A stretch of DNA of 64,000 nucleotides from Natrialbaceae archaeon AArc-T1-2. Its GTDB lineage: Archaea > Halobacteriota > Halobacteria > Halobacteriales > Natrialbaceae. A program made the position numbers and the translations under genes. Under the pieces are notes generated by a model. It searched no databases and was not told the origin of the DNA. It saw only the letters and a list, made by a program, of their open reading frames with translations. Of this stretch, positions 15,715-24,707 are shown piece after piece. Each line of letters opens with the position of its first letter. The stretch's first letter is position 1. The stretch spans positions 1,736,001 to 1,800,000 of the forward strand of contig NZ_CP127174.1 in the NCBI RefSeq assembly GCF_030273315.1. Direction: 5' to 3'.

Positions 15715-18060
15715 ATGAGTTCTGCCGTCGACGAGGACACGGCCCGAGCTATCAACTCCGGTCGGGAGACGCTCGGGGCCATCTTCTCGAGTGCCCAGAC
15801 GCACCTCCAGAAGGTCTTTATCGTCTTCGTGATCGGCTTCATCGGCTCGTTCTACGCGCTTCGAATCTGGATCTGGGACTTCCTCGAGGAGACGGCGAAA
15901 GCCGAGATGGGCCCCGAAGTGGCCGCCTCGACCGACCTCATCACCCGGACGCCGTTCGAGGTGATCCTCCTGCAGGCGAAGATCGGAATGCTCGTCGGGC
16001 TCGTCGTCGCCATCCCTGCCTTGCTTTATTTCTCGCGGGACGCGCTCCGTCGTCGCGGGTTCCAGTCTGCGATCCCGATCTCGCGACGGTACGTGGCTGG
16101 CTTCGTCGCGACCTCGCTCGTCCTCTTCTGGGGCGGCATCGTCTACGCCTACAGCATCTTCTTTCCGTACGCCTTCGACTTCCTCGCGTCGAACGCCGTG
16201 GCCGCTGGCGTCAAACCGAGTTTCGGGATCACGGAGTTCACCGAGTTCATCGCGTTGCTGACGCTGTCGTTCGGGCTGGCCGCCCAGCTTCCCTTGCTCA
16301 TGGGCGTGCTCTCCTACACCGAGATCGTCCCCTACGAGACGTTCCGTGACAAGTGGCGTCATGCGATCGTCGGGATCACCGTCTTCGGTGCGCTCTTTTC
16401 GCCGCCGGATCCGTTTACGCTACTCATGTGGGCGATGCCGCTTGTCGCCCTCTACGTGTTCAGCCTCGGACTCGCAAAGCTCGTCACCAACATCCGCCGT
16501 CGCGGAGCGGCCGAAGGTCCCGGGAAAGGCACCGGACTCCTGAAAAAACGCGTTCTCCAGTTCGGCGGTGCGGTCGGCATCGTCTTCGCCGTCGCCTCGG
16601 CGTTCATCAACCAGGGCGGGCTCGACCTGCTTGAGGATGACGCCTATCCGCTTTTGCCCGAGTACCTCCAGCCCGGCGGCCCGACGACGCTCGAGGTCCT
16701 CGCCGTCGAACACGGCCTGCTAGGTGAGCTCGCTGGCGGACTGTTGGTCGCCATCGGCATCGGATTCGTCGTCTTGCTCGCGTACACCATCGCCGTCCTC
16801 CGAAGTCCGGTCTACCCGCGCGAGGAGGTGCTTCGCGCCGGCGATCCCGACGAGATCGACTTCGACGTCCTCGACGCGGCGGACGTCGAGAAAGTCTCGG
16901 CGCAGGTCTTCCTCGAGATGGAAGAGGAGACGGCCATGGAACACGCCCGCGAAGCGATGCACGCCGAGGATCGCGAGAAAGCCCAGGCGATTCTCGATCG
17001 CTACGACTCGCTGCACGCCGAGGCGGGCGGAGGCGACGGCGGAGACGGTTCGCCTTCGACCGCCGGCTCCGCGTCGGCGGCCACAGCGGACAGTGCCGGG
17101 GCCGGCGAGGAAGAAGAGGGCAGTTTCCTCTCGAGCACCGCCGCCGGGATGGTCGATCCGTTCACCGAGGAGGAGACGACCGAAGACGACATCGGCGGCT
17201 ACGCCTACGATCTCGCGTTTATCCTCAACAGCCTCACCTCGAAGATGTTCCGCATCGTCGCGGTGTTCATGATCGTCCTCGGGGGATCCTTTTTCTGGCT
17301 CTACCAGGGTGGACTCGGCGACGTCCTCGAGTTGTTCCTCGATCGCGTGCCCGACGACGTCCTCTACCAGGTGGCGGTCCGCAACGAGGTCGACCCGGCT
17401 GGGATGGACCTCCAGAACCTCATCCAGCAGATGGACATCGTCATCGCGCTTCACCCAGTCGAGGTGTTGATCTTCATGGTGAAGGTGAGTACGATCGCCG
17501 CGATCGTCTCGATTCTGCCGATGGTGCTCTACTACGGCTGGCCCGCAGCCAAAGAACGCGGGCTGGTTCGTGGCGATCGACGCGTGTTCGTCGTCTGGGG
17601 CGGCACCTTGCTCGCCGGCTTCGCCGTGGGAACGTACCTCGGGTTCTTCTGGGTCGCTCCCGCCGTCATCTCCTATCTCGTCTCCGATGCGATCTCTAAC
17701 GGGATGGTCGTCTCCTTCCGGATCCGGAGTTTCTTCTGGCTCGTGATATTCACCACTGTCGGCATCGGCTTCCTCTTTAACATGATCGTCACGATGGCGC
17801 TGTTTCACGCCGGCAACATCGTCTCCTACCGGACGATGCTGCGAGGCTGGCGGCCGATCGTCGTCGCCATCTTCACGGTCGCCGCCTTCGCCAGTCCGAA
17901 GGGCATCCTGACGATGATCGCACTCGCGACGCCGGTCGCGCTCACGTACCTGCTCGGACTGGCCGTCCTCTACGTACTCACCGGCGGCGGACGGCTGTTC
18001 GGCGGCGGTGGCGGGAGCGAGGCCGAGGTCGATCCGGACGGGACCGCCGCGACGGACTGA
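15715..18060 (+). CDS. tatC: Fused double TatC protein (TatCt type)
   Basis: The 781-residue protein contains two TatC domains in tandem. The first runs about residues 20-270 and the second about 500-760. They are joined by extra helices and an acidic, Gly/Ser-rich linker (AGGGDGGDGSPSTAG region). Haloarchaea are known to carry such a fused protein, called TatCt in Haloferax volcanii, beside a single-domain TatC. The second domain is shorter in its periplasmic features. The adjacent divergent tatC supports a joint locus for Tat export. The ATG at 15715 follows an AT-richer GTTGATAACTGGCTGTAAG stretch. Confidence 0.93.
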   Translation: MSSAVDEDTARAINSGRETLGAIFSSAQTHLQKVFIVFVIGFIGSFYALRIWIWDFLEETAKAEMGPEVAASTDLITRTPFEVILLQAKIGMLVGLVVAIPALLYFSRDALRRRGFQSAIPISRRYVAGFVATSLVLFWGGIVYAYSIFFPYAFDFLASNAVAAGVKPSFGITEFTEFIALLTLSFGLAAQLPLLMGVLSYTEIVPYETFRDKWRHAIVGITVFGALFSPPDPFTLLMWAMPLVALYVFSLGLAKLVTNIRRRGAAEGPGKGTGLLKKRVLQFGGAVGIVFAVASAFINQGGLDLLEDDAYPLLPEYLQPGGPTTLEVLAVEHGLLGELAGGLLVAIGIGFVVLLAYTIAVLRSPVYPREEVLRAGDPDEIDFDVLDAADVEKVSAQVFLEMEEETAMEHAREAMHAEDREKAQAILDRYDSLHAEAGGGDGGDGSPSTAGSASAATADSAGAGEEEEGSFLSSTAAGMVDPFTEEETTEDDIGGYAYDLAFILNSLTSKMFRIVAVFMIVLGGSFFWLYQGGLGDVLELFLDRVPDDVLYQVAVRNEVDPAGMDLQNLIQQMDIVIALHPVEVLIFMVKVSTIAAIVSILPMVLYYGWPAAKERGLVRGDRRVFVVWGGTLLAGFAVGTYLGFFWVAPAVISYLVSDAISNGMVVSFRIRSFFWLVIFTTVGIGFLFNMIVTMALFHAGNIVSYRTMLRGWRPIVVAIFTVAAFASPKGILTMIALATPVALTYLLGLAVLYVLTGGGRLFGGGGGSEAEVDPDGTAATD

Positions 18061-18101
18061 TCGTCCGACGGCTTAAGGACCCCCCATCCGAACGCACCGG
18101 T

Positions 18102-18278
18102 ATGCCGAAGATCAGCGTCGAAATCCCACAGGAACTGCTCGATGACCTCGACGAACACGTCGGCGACGACGGCAAGTACGTCAACCGCAGCGACGCTATT
18201 CGCGCATCGATACGGAAGAATCTCGATATCTTAGACGAGATCGACGAACGACACGGCCGCCTCGAGGACGAAGCTTAA
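18102..18278 (+). CDS. Ribbon-helix-helix transcription factor (CopG/NikR-like N domain)
   Basis: This 58-residue protein is the whole of a ribbon-helix-helix domain. A short beta strand, PKISVEIPQELLDDLDEHV, is followed by GKYVNRSDAIRASIRKNLD, which forms the two helices. It should bind DNA as a dimer. The ATG at 18102 is 42 bases after the tatC stop, and the TAA overlaps the convergent rlmE stop by four bases. Target genes cannot be deduced. An antitoxin role is possible, but no toxin gene accompanies it. Confidence 0.82.
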   Translation: MPKISVEIPQELLDDLDEHVGDDGKYVNRSDAIRASIRKNLDILDEIDERHGRLEDEA

Positions 18279-19048
18279 CCGTCGATCCGCTCGGCGAACC
18301 CGAAGTTCGGTTTGACGTCTTCGACGCGAACGCACACCTCGTCGCCGGGCTCGGTTCCGGAAACGAACAGCCGGTAGCCCTCGACGCTTGCGATCCCGTC
18401 GCCCTCGCTGCCGACGTCTTCGATCGCGACCTCGAGTTCGTCGCCGGGCCGGACCGGTGCGGTGAGTCGTCCCTTCCCGACGAAGTAGATCTCGGAGGAT
18501 TCGTCCCGCGAGGCGTCGGGACTCGTGGCACGAACGTACTGGAACTCCTCGCCGACGTCCTCGCGAAACGCTTCGACGTCTGGACCCTGGAACACCTTCA
18601 CGACGAAGTCGCCGCCGGACTCGAGTAGTTCCAAGGCTGTCTCGAACGCCTGGCGGGCCAGGTGCAGGGATCGGGCCTGATCGAGCGAGTACTCGCCGGA
18701 CATGTTCGGGGCCATATCGGAGAGGACGACGTCGACCTCCCCGTCGGCGGCGTCGCTGATGCGGTCGCGGGTTCGCTCTTCGGTCATGTCACCGCGGACC
18801 GTCTCGACGTTGTCGTACTCTTCGAAGTCGTCGATTCGCTGGAGGTCGACCCCGATCACCGTACCGTCGGGCCCGACTTCCTCGGCGGCGACCTCGAGCC
18901 AGCCCCCCGGTGCGGCCCCGAGGTCGACGACGGTGTCGCCGCGGGAGAGGACGTTCTCGAGGTCGTCGAGCTGTTTGAGCTTGTAGGCCGCTCGGGAGCG
19001 ATACCCCTCCTGTTTGGCCTTGTTGTAGTAGTGGTCTCGTCGTGTCAT
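18275..19048 (-). CDS. rlmE: 23S rRNA 2'-O-methyltransferase RlmE with TRAM domain
   Basis: The 257-residue protein joins an FtsJ/RrmJ methyltransferase (about residues 1-190) to a C-terminal TRAM RNA-binding domain (about 195-255). Features are the N-terminal RSRAAYKLKQLDD, the S-adenosylmethionine loop VDLGAAPGGWLEV, SDMAPNMSG with a catalytic Asp, and VKVFQG with a catalytic Lys. It would methylate a 23S rRNA uridine; the archaeal fusion to TRAM is common in haloarchaea. A degenerate copy of its first codons and upstream region occurs at 20198-20326. Confidence 0.93.
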   Translation of the reverse strand: MTRRDHYYNKAKQEGYRSRAAYKLKQLDDLENVLSRGDTVVDLGAAPGGWLEVAAEEVGPDGTVIGVDLQRIDDFEEYDNVETVRGDMTEERTRDRISDAADGEVDVVLSDMAPNMSGEYSLDQARSLHLARQAFETALELLESGGDFVVKVFQGPDVEAFREDVGEEFQYVRATSPDASRDESSEIYFVGKGRLTAPVRPGDELEVAIEDVGSEGDGIASVEGYRLFVSGTEPGDEVCVRVEDVKPNFGFAERIDG

Positions 19049-19150
19049 AGGTACCTCACCGAACTCCGTGAACCGTTCCGTGTGAAAACGGTCGGCCGAT
19101 TTGTGTTCATACGGAATGAGACGCCCCCAGCTCGGAAAGGCACATCGGAT
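19022..19150. repeat. Direct repeat, copy A: rlmE 5' end and upstream region
   Basis: These 129 bases cover the first nine codons of rlmE and about 100 bases upstream. They align without gaps to 20198-20326 in the same orientation, at roughly 70 percent identity by eye. The best-conserved blocks are GTTGTAGTAGTG, ACCTCACCGA, GTTCATAC and CTCGGAAAGGC. The bases from 19151 to 19352 hold no gene I can support. Confidence 0.8.
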
Positions 19151-19352
19151 AGTATCGGCAGCCGTCGGGCTCTACGAAGTCTCCCGTCACTAAGGGAAAC
19201 GCAGACCCCGCGAACTCAGCGAGAGCGGGACTCTCGCCGAATCACGAAATCGACAGTTTTCGAACCACTTTACCTCGAGGCGATTCGCTATTCGAAGTGC
19301 TGGACGGGGCCCGTTACATCTATTGCGTATCGTAACGTAGTAGATCGTAACG

Positions 19353-19646
19353 ATGAAAACAGTCACCACACGCATCCCGGAGGATGACGAGGAAGCTCTC
19401 GCCGAACTCGAGACGGAGTTGAGCGCCGATCGGTCGGAGGTGCTTCGCCGCCTGATCCGACAGGGTCTCTCCGACTGGCGCAAGGAGCAGGCACTCGACC
19501 AGCTCCGTGACCACCGCATTACGCTGCGGAAGGCGGCGGAGCTGGCGGACGTCCCGTACGTCGAGATGTTGTCCCTCGCCGCCGAAGAGGGGATCGACAT
19601 CGGGTACACGACGGACGACCTCGAACGCGATCTCGATCGCGTCTAA
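19353..19646 (+). CDS. UPF0175-family antitoxin
   Basis: The 97-residue protein has an N-terminal ribbon-helix-helix-like DNA-binding half (TTRIPEDDEEALAELETELSADRSEVLRRLIRQGLSDW) and a C-terminal UPF0175 domain with LRDHRITLRKAAELADVPYVEMLSLAAEEGI. Such proteins are the antitoxins of PIN-domain pairs. The stop codon shares one base with the next gene's ATG (TAATG), so the two are a coupled operon. Autoregulation at the spacer upstream (GATCGTAACG region at 19340-19352) is likely by analogy only. Confidence 0.85.
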   Translation: MKTVTTRIPEDDEEALAELETELSADRSEVLRRLIRQGLSDWRKEQALDQLRDHRITLRKAAELADVPYVEMLSLAAEEGIDIGYTTDDLERDLDRV

Positions 19647-20134
19647 TGGTTGTCGTCGATTCCTCCGCGCTGATCCCGCTCGCATGGGTCGGTCGACTCG
19701 ACCTCGTCTCGACTTCCTTTGACGATATTCGGACGACAGAAGAAGTTCGGGAGGAAGTCCTCACCGAAGGAAAGCGTGGTACCGCGACGCTCGACGAGTT
19801 TCTGGCGGACGTAGCTGTTCGTGGGATGCCGGACGCAGCCGACGAGGTAGCGTCGATGGAGGGGATTGCGGTGGCCGACGCGTCGGTGATCCTGCTGGCA
19901 GAGACTGACGAGGAGATTCTTCTCGCTAACGACAATGGACTGATCGAGGTTGCTCAGAGCCACGGCGTCGAGTGCTGGTGGGTGACGACGTTGTTGCTCA
20001 GATGTGCGAAAGAGGGTGACTTGACGGCGGAGGAGGTAACCGATATCCTCTACGACCTCGTGGACGAGGGAATGAACCTGCATCCGAAAGTCTACACACA
20101 GGTGCAAAAGAAGCTCCGAGAACTGGGGAATTGA
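19646..20134 (+). CDS. PIN-like toxin (DUF3368 family)
   Basis: The 162-residue protein begins VVVDSSALIPLAWVGRLDL, a PIN-fold first strand with the conserved Asp. Further acidic residues occur in ADASVILLAE and LLANDNGLIEVA, and the DUF3368 C-terminal helical region follows (LTAEEVTDILYDLVDEGM). DUF3368 proteins pair with UPF0175 antitoxins and are expected RNases. The start shares a base with the antitoxin stop. The catalytic acidic quartet appears complete, so the toxin may be active. The module lies between two copies of the rlmE 5' region. Confidence 0.85.
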   Translation: MVVVDSSALIPLAWVGRLDLVSTSFDDIRTTEEVREEVLTEGKRGTATLDEFLADVAVRGMPDAADEVASMEGIAVADASVILLAETDEEILLANDNGLIEVAQSHGVECWWVTTLLLRCAKEGDLTAEEVTDILYDLVDEGMNLHPKVYTQVQKKLRELGN

Positions 20135-20197
20135 ACCAGAGTACGCGGTCGTATCGAGACGTGTTCAGTTAGTAGGTACAACAGACCGAGAAGAGTA

Positions 20198-20326
20198 GTT
20201 GTAGTAGTGATCCCGTCGTGTCAGGGGCACCTCACCGAGTTCCGTGATACGTATCGGCCGCGAGTCGCGGACGAATTCGCGTTCATACACGGTCTGACGC
20301 GGTCGACTCGGAAAGGCCCGTCGGAT
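20198..20326. repeat. Direct repeat, copy B: degenerate rlmE 5' end
   Basis: On the minus strand this copy still encodes TRRDHYYN, the first residues of RlmE, then diverges within a few codons; the ATG is replaced by CTG. The sequence upstream of those codons is also shared with copy A. The rest of 20135-20525 holds no convincing gene. A minus-strand frame 20221-20439 starting MAERGEVVWGPDLF recalls the first residues of PemK/MazF-like proteins but lacks the rest of such a domain. Confidence 0.75.
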
Positions 20327-20439
20327 GTGAAACCGGCCGGCTCGAGGTACGAGCGGAGAGCGGCCGTGGTGCGATCTGCAAACTCGTCCGATCGTATGAA
20401 CAGGTCGGGACCCCACACGACTTCGCCTCGTTCGGCCAT
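20221..20439 (-). pseudogene. Possible remnant of a PemK/MazF-like gene
   Basis: The frame starts MAERGEVVWGPDLF, which looks like the opening strand of PemK/MazF-type toxins. It then reads into sequence that is shared with the rlmE upstream repeat and contains no such domain. A full-length toxin of this family would need about 100-120 residues of conserved fold; only about 14 residues look right. It is listed as a remnant, at low confidence. Confidence 0.25.
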
Positions 20440-20525
20440 TGCTTACGTATTTTCGAGGGTGACTTGTTATACTGTTAATTCAGTAGAGCCTATATTTCTC
20501 TACTCGAAATGCGTCAGTATTCAAG

Positions 20526-21113
20526 ATGGAATCGAAGAATGACTCCACTGGAGAGCCAGCTCGGACCGCTCTATTAACGCAGTATCGAGAGGTCCGATCA
20601 GAATTAAGAGAGATTTTAGGACGGCTTCGACAACGAGCGCTCGCAGGGGTTGGTGTTGTCGGAGCGATTATTGGCTACGCACTCAGTACGGACACTCATT
20701 TATTACTGCTCACAATCCCGTTCCTTATTGGATATGTGTATGCAGCTAGCATCCATTCTGGAATAGTTATGATGTATTTAGCGAAACACGCCAGAGATAT
20801 CGAGGATTCGATCACCGAAGACAAATTCTCATGGGAGAGTAAGTACGGTGGTATCTGGGAAGATACTGACCGAGATGTACCAGCGAACGATTCAGTTAAT
20901 TGGAATGAGATACCAAAGTTCGCTGTTTACGGCTTTTTCATTGTCGGATACCTTGCTTCGATCGGAGTCGCATTGTTCATCGCAGCTACCGAGCTCGCGT
21001 CGGATCTGTTGATAGCATTTTGTATTCTCACGTATCTCATACTGACACTGATAGTGCTCGCTGTCACGTACTCGTATTATCAAGTCGCAGTAACCCTCAA
21101 CGACAGAGTGTGA
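20526..21113 (+). CDS. Membrane protein of unknown function, AT-rich
   Basis: The 195-residue protein has two pairs of hydrophobic helices: [13 protein letters not shown] with [18 protein letters not shown], and [21 protein letters not shown] with [25 protein letters not shown] polar loop of about 50 residues lies between them. Its codons end in A or T far more often than neighbouring genes (ttattactgctc, attggatat), pointing to recent acquisition. The N-terminal part is predicted coiled ([19 protein letters not shown]). No family was recognised. The position right after a toxin-antitoxin module suggests a small accessory island. Confidence 0.72.
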   Translation: MESKNDSTGEPARTALLTQYREVRSELREILGRLRQRALAGVGVVGAIIGYALSTDTHLLLLTIPFLIGYVYAASIHSGIVMMYLAKHARDIEDSITEDKFSWESKYGGIWEDTDRDVPANDSVNWNEIPKFAVYGFFIVGYLASIGVALFIAATELASDLLIAFCILTYLILTLIVLAVTYSYYQVAVTLNDRV

Positions 21114-21237
21114 CATCCTTCGCGCCATGGACGGTGGGGTTCTCTCGCTGAATCAGATAGACCTCGCCTCGGCTGCATCGTACGCGGTCGCGCACAAAGG
21201 GTGGCTTTTTATGCCGACCGTCCGTACCCCGACCCAT

Positions 21238-21981
21238 ATGTTCAAGGCCATCGTGAGCGCGGACACGCTCTCCAGCGCGCTCGATTCGGTCAGCGTGCTG
21301 GTCGACGAGTGCAAGATCCACCTCGAGGAAGAGGGCCTCGAGATTCGTGCCGTCGACCCCGCAAACGTCGGGATGGTCGACCTCTCGCTCGATGCGGCCG
21401 CGTTCGAATCGTACGAGGCCGACGGCGGGCTCATCGGCGTCGACCTCTCGCGACTCGAGGACATCGCGGGCATGGCCGAATCCGGCCAGCTCGTCCAGCT
21501 CGAACTCGACGAGGAGACCCGGAAACTCCACATCCAGATCGACGGCCTGGAGTACACCCTCGCGCTCATCGACCCGGACTCGATCCGACAGGAGCCGGAC
21601 ATCCCCGACCTCGACCTCCCTGCGGAGGTCGTCCTCGAGGGGAAAGACGTCAACCGGTCGGTGACGGCGGCGGACATGGTCTCCGATCACATCGCGTTGG
21701 GCGTCGACGAGGGCGAGGGATACTTCTACGTCGACGCGGAGGGTGATACCGACGACGTCCACTTAGAGCTCACCGCCGAGGACCTGATCGACATCCAGCT
21801 CGGGCCGGCACACTCGCTGTTTTCACTCGAGTATCTCAAGGACATGAACAAGGCAATTCCAGGTGACACCGAGGTGACGCTCGAACTCGGCGAGGAGTTC
21901 CCGATCAAGACACACTTCGGATTCGCCGAGGGACACGGTCAGGTCACGTACATGCTGGCACCGCGTATCCAGAGCGACTGA
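21238..21981 (+). CDS. pcn: DNA polymerase sliding clamp PCNA
   Basis: The 247-residue clamp forms a homotrimeric ring that tethers DNA polymerases and other replication factors. Family features are [25 protein letters not shown] at the N terminus, [17 protein letters not shown], the interdomain connector region around [11 protein letters not shown], and the C-terminal YMLAPRIQ. Acidic composition is typical of haloarchaea. The ATG at 21238 matches the family start, and longer in-frame sequence is not homologous. Its TGA stop is the first three bases of a palindromic 3' element. Confidence 0.95.
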   Translation: MFKAIVSADTLSSALDSVSVLVDECKIHLEEEGLEIRAVDPANVGMVDLSLDAAAFESYEADGGLIGVDLSRLEDIAGMAESGQLVQLELDEETRKLHIQIDGLEYTLALIDPDSIRQEPDIPDLDLPAEVVLEGKDVNRSVTAADMVSDHIALGVDEGEGYFYVDAEGDTDDVHLELTAEDLIDIQLGPAHSLFSLEYLKDMNKAIPGDTEVTLELGEEFPIKTHFGFAEGHGQVTYMLAPRIQSD

Positions 21982-22040
21982 TACGGATTGCTGTACCGAT
22001 GTCCCGGTGCAACCGCAGAACGGTCGCGGTTGCGCCGGTA
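21979..22040 (+). repeat. Stop-codon palindromic element, type A copy 1 (pcn)
   Basis: The element starts TGATACGGATTGCTGT; its first three bases are the pcn stop codon. It continues into a 13-base stem (CCGGTGCAACCGC / GCGGTTGCGCCGG, one wobble pair) around the loop AGAACGGTC. The far terminal repeat seen in the other copies is missing here. It lies between convergent genes and could end both transcripts. Confidence 0.8.
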
Positions 22041-22153
22041 ACGACTTCCGACCGAGTGATGCTGCAGGAGGGCACCGTTCACACACCGATCGCGCTCGAG
22101 ACACCGTCAGCTGGTCGCTGACCGTCGTCCGGTCGTACGAAACGCGGCCCGGC

Positions 22154-23014
22154 TCACGTCTGTTCCGCGAGGAACGTTCGGATCGCCTCGTTGACCTGCG
22201 ACGCGTCCTCGAGGAAACAGAAGTGTGATCCTCCCTCGACGCGCTCGAGGCGGGCGTTCGACAGTGTGTCCGCGAGCAGCGTCGCGTTCTCGAACGGAAG
22301 CACGCGATCGTCGGTCCCGTGAACCACGAGCGTCGGGACGCGGATTCGATGGAGGTGATCGGTCGCGTCGAAACTCGCCACGGCGGCCGCCTGGGCCGTG
22401 CGGGCGGGATCGGATGCGTCCTGCTCCAGTCGCCACTCGACGATCCGATCCATCAGGTGGGGGTTCCGGCTGGTGAACCGCTCGGTGAACGCGGGTCGTA
22501 TCCGGTGACGGAGCCGTTCGCGTTCGGACGCATCCGCCGGTACGTCAGTGAACTGTGCTCGCGTCTCCTCGGGCACGGAAGCGACGTCGGGACCGCCTGC
22601 ACTCGTCGACAGAAGCGAGAGGGTCTTCACACGGTCGTACTCGAGAGCGTACTGCTGGGCGATCATCCCGCCCATGCTCGCACCCACGAGGTGGGCCTCG
22701 GAGACGCCGGCGTCCTCGAGGACGGCCTCGAGGTCGGCGGCTAGCCCCGACATCGAGTAGCCGGCGAGTTTGAAGAGGAGAGGCGTTCGAATCCGTCCGG
22801 GAAGCGTTTTGACGACCGCCGAGAGGCCGTCCGCCGACCGCCCGGTTCCCCGGTTGTCCGGGGCGACGACCTCGTACGCGCCCCGAACCGCCTCGCGTTG
22901 CCATCGCCACATCCAGCGGCCATAACCCAGCCCCTGGACGAACGCGACCGGATCGCCGTCGCCCTCGTCGTGTTCGTAGTAGATCGACACGCCGTCGCTG
23001 TTCGCCCGTGGCAT
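22154..23014 (-). CDS. Alpha/beta hydrolase
   Basis: The 286-residue enzyme has the alpha/beta hydrolase fold with an oxyanion region GLGYGRWMW and the nucleophile elbow GASMGG. A late acid is in HGTDDRVLPF and the catalytic His in VEGGSHFCFLE. It resembles esterases and C-C hydrolases of the 3-oxoadipate enol-lactonase type, but the substrate cannot be assigned. No signal peptide is present, so it is cytoplasmic. It is convergent with pcn and divergent from the SHOCT-domain gene. The ATG at 23014 directly precedes the first conserved strand. Confidence 0.87.
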   Translation of the reverse strand: MPRANSDGVSIYYEHDEGDGDPVAFVQGLGYGRWMWRWQREAVRGAYEVVAPDNRGTGRSADGLSAVVKTLPGRIRTPLLFKLAGYSMSGLAADLEAVLEDAGVSEAHLVGASMGGMIAQQYALEYDRVKTLSLLSTSAGGPDVASVPEETRAQFTDVPADASERERLRHRIRPAFTERFTSRNPHLMDRIVEWRLEQDASDPARTAQAAAVASFDATDHLHRIRVPTLVVHGTDDRVLPFENATLLADTLSNARLERVEGGSHFCFLEDASQVNEAIRTFLAEQT

Positions 23015-23160
23015 ACGCCGAGTGACACGCTGCAGTCCCTTGAAATCGAGCGTCGCGCCGACGTTCGGACCCGACGCTTGTCCGGACTGTCGCGACCGAC
23101 GAACAGTCCAAAATGGTCATACGAGTAAGGTATTTGCGCGCACCGATCCCACGTCTGGAT

Positions 23161-23571
23161 ATGACCCTGCGAACGATCGCACTCGCGACGCTGGCGGCGA
23201 TCGGTCTGTTCGTCGTCTTGAGTGTCGTGTTGACGCTCGTCTCGATCGTCGTCGGCTTGCTCACCACGCTCGTCGTGACCGTCGTTGCGCTCGCCGTCCT
23301 CGTACTCGCCGCCGTCGGTCTCTACCGCATCGTCAGCTGGTCGCTGGACGGATCGTCGACCGGACGAGAACGCGACTCGAGTCGGGACGACGTCGGGACG
23401 GATGGTGACTCGCTTGAACAACTGCAGGACCGGTACGTCGAGGGTGGGCTCTCCGAAGCGGAGTACGAACGCGAACTCGAGCGCCTCATGGAGAACGACC
23501 CGGCCGGCCGGGACAGACTGGACCTGGATCGCGATCGCGACCTCGAGGACTCGTTCTCGAGCCGGAACTGA
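23161..23571 (+). CDS. Small membrane protein with SHOCT domain
   Basis: The 136-residue protein has two hydrophobic helices in residues 1-60 (TIALATLAAIGLFVVLSVVLTL, then LLTTLVVTVVALAVLVLAAVGLY). A charged linker follows, then a SHOCT module, LEQLQDRYVEGGLSEAEYERELERLME. SHOCT is a short C-terminal oligomerisation motif found in many haloarchaeal membrane proteins. Function is unknown. The start at ATG 23161 is preferred because it opens directly with the signal-anchor-like helix. It lies just upstream of priL, in the same direction, 68 bases away. Confidence 0.8.
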   Translation: MTLRTIALATLAAIGLFVVLSVVLTLVSIVVGLLTTLVVTVVALAVLVLAAVGLYRIVSWSLDGSSTGRERDSSRDDVGTDGDSLEQLQDRYVEGGLSEAEYERELERLMENDPAGRDRLDLDRDRDLEDSFSSRN

Positions 23572-23639
23572 CTCGCACAACCGGGAACGATCGTCGGCGA
23601 CCGTCGCGCTTAACCCTTCCCAGCAGAATCCTACGAGCG

Positions 23640-24707
23640 ATGCAGCGACTGCACGCCCGGTACCCGTTTCTCGAGGGAGCTCGCGAGGCCGTCGCCACGG
23701 AGGCCGTCGACCTCGCGACCGTCGTCGAGCGGGACGGGGCGGTCGTCGACAGGGCCTGTGAGCGGGTGCTGGCCGCCCTCGAAGACGGCGACACGGGCGA
23801 GCCACGGCGGGACGTCCGCACCGAGTTGCTCTCGTACCCGGTCGCGCGGGTGCTCGTCTCGCTGGTCGACGAACGAGTGCTCGTCCGCAAGTACGCCTGG
23901 GCGGAAGCCACCGTGGCGTACGACCGCATCACCGACGACCTCGAGGACACGACGGAGCTCAAAAGCGTCGCGTCAGCCGGCATCGACCTCGAGACGCTGC
24001 TCGCCGAGTTCGACCTCGAGGCGTCGGCCAGGGAGACGGGAGACGGCTACCGGATCGAGGACGCGACGTACCTGTCGCTTGCGGCTACCCTGCGAGACGA
24101 CGAGTGGCGACTCGTCAATCGCGCACTCGCCAACGGCGAGGTTCCCGTCTCGGAGAGCGAACTCCTCGTCTTGCTCCGGGAGGCGATCCGCGGGCGCGTC
24201 GCGGACGGACTGCCCTTCGACGTCCCCGAGGCGATCGCGGCCGAACTCGAGGACGAGGTCGCGACGATCCGGGACGCGCTCGCGGACCTCGAGTTGACAC
24301 GCGAGATCGACACCGTCGTTCCCGAGCTGTTCCCGCCGTGTATGAAGGCGCTGCTCGATGCCATCCAGCAGGGCGAACACCTGCCACATCACTCCCGATT
24401 TGCGATCACCGCGTTTCTCACCAGCATCGGGATGGATACCGACGAGATCGTCGAGCTCTACCGGGTCAACTCCGCGTTTGGCGAGGAAATGACTCGCTAC
24501 CAGACCGACCACATCCGCGGGGAGACCTCGCCGACTGAGTACTCCGCCCCTTCGTGTGCGACGATGCAGTCCTACGGCGACTGTGTCAACAAAGACGATC
24601 GCTGTGAACGGATCGCCCATCCGATGGCCTACTACGAGAGCCGCCTCGACGAGACGGACGAAGACGACCTCGAGGACTGGCGGGAGGCGACGGCCGAGGA
24701 TTCCTGA
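23640..24707 (+). CDS. priL: DNA primase large subunit PriL
   Basis: The 355-residue subunit partners the catalytic PriS subunit to make RNA or DNA primers at replication forks. The N-terminal half is helical; the C-terminal half holds the iron-sulfur domain. The four cluster cysteines appear to be at about residues 234 (FPPCMKAL), 306 (SCATMQSYGDC), 315 and 322 (DDRCERIAHPMAYY). The PriS gene is not in the window. Its TGA stop is the first three bases of a type B palindromic element. Confidence 0.93.
   Translation: MQRLHARYPFLEGAREAVATEAVDLATVVERDGAVVDRACERVLAALEDGDTGEPRRDVRTELLSYPVARVLVSLVDERVLVRKYAWAEATVAYDRITDDLEDTTELKSVASAGIDLETLLAEFDLEASARETGDGYRIEDATYLSLAATLRDDEWRLVNRALANGEVPVSESELLVLLREAIRGRVADGLPFDVPEAIAAELEDEVATIRDALADLELTREIDTVVPELFPPCMKALLDAIQQGEHLPHHSRFAITAFLTSIGMDTDEIVELYRVNSAFGEEMTRYQTDHIRGETSPTEYSAPSCATMQSYGDCVNKDDRCERIAHPMAYYESRLDETDEDDLEDWREATAEDS

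Noticed and set aside
16720-17808. Long minus-strand open frame of 362 codons inside the fused tatC gene
   Set aside because: It is the antisense shadow of a clear TatC protein; high GC makes long antisense frames common, and it has no family features.
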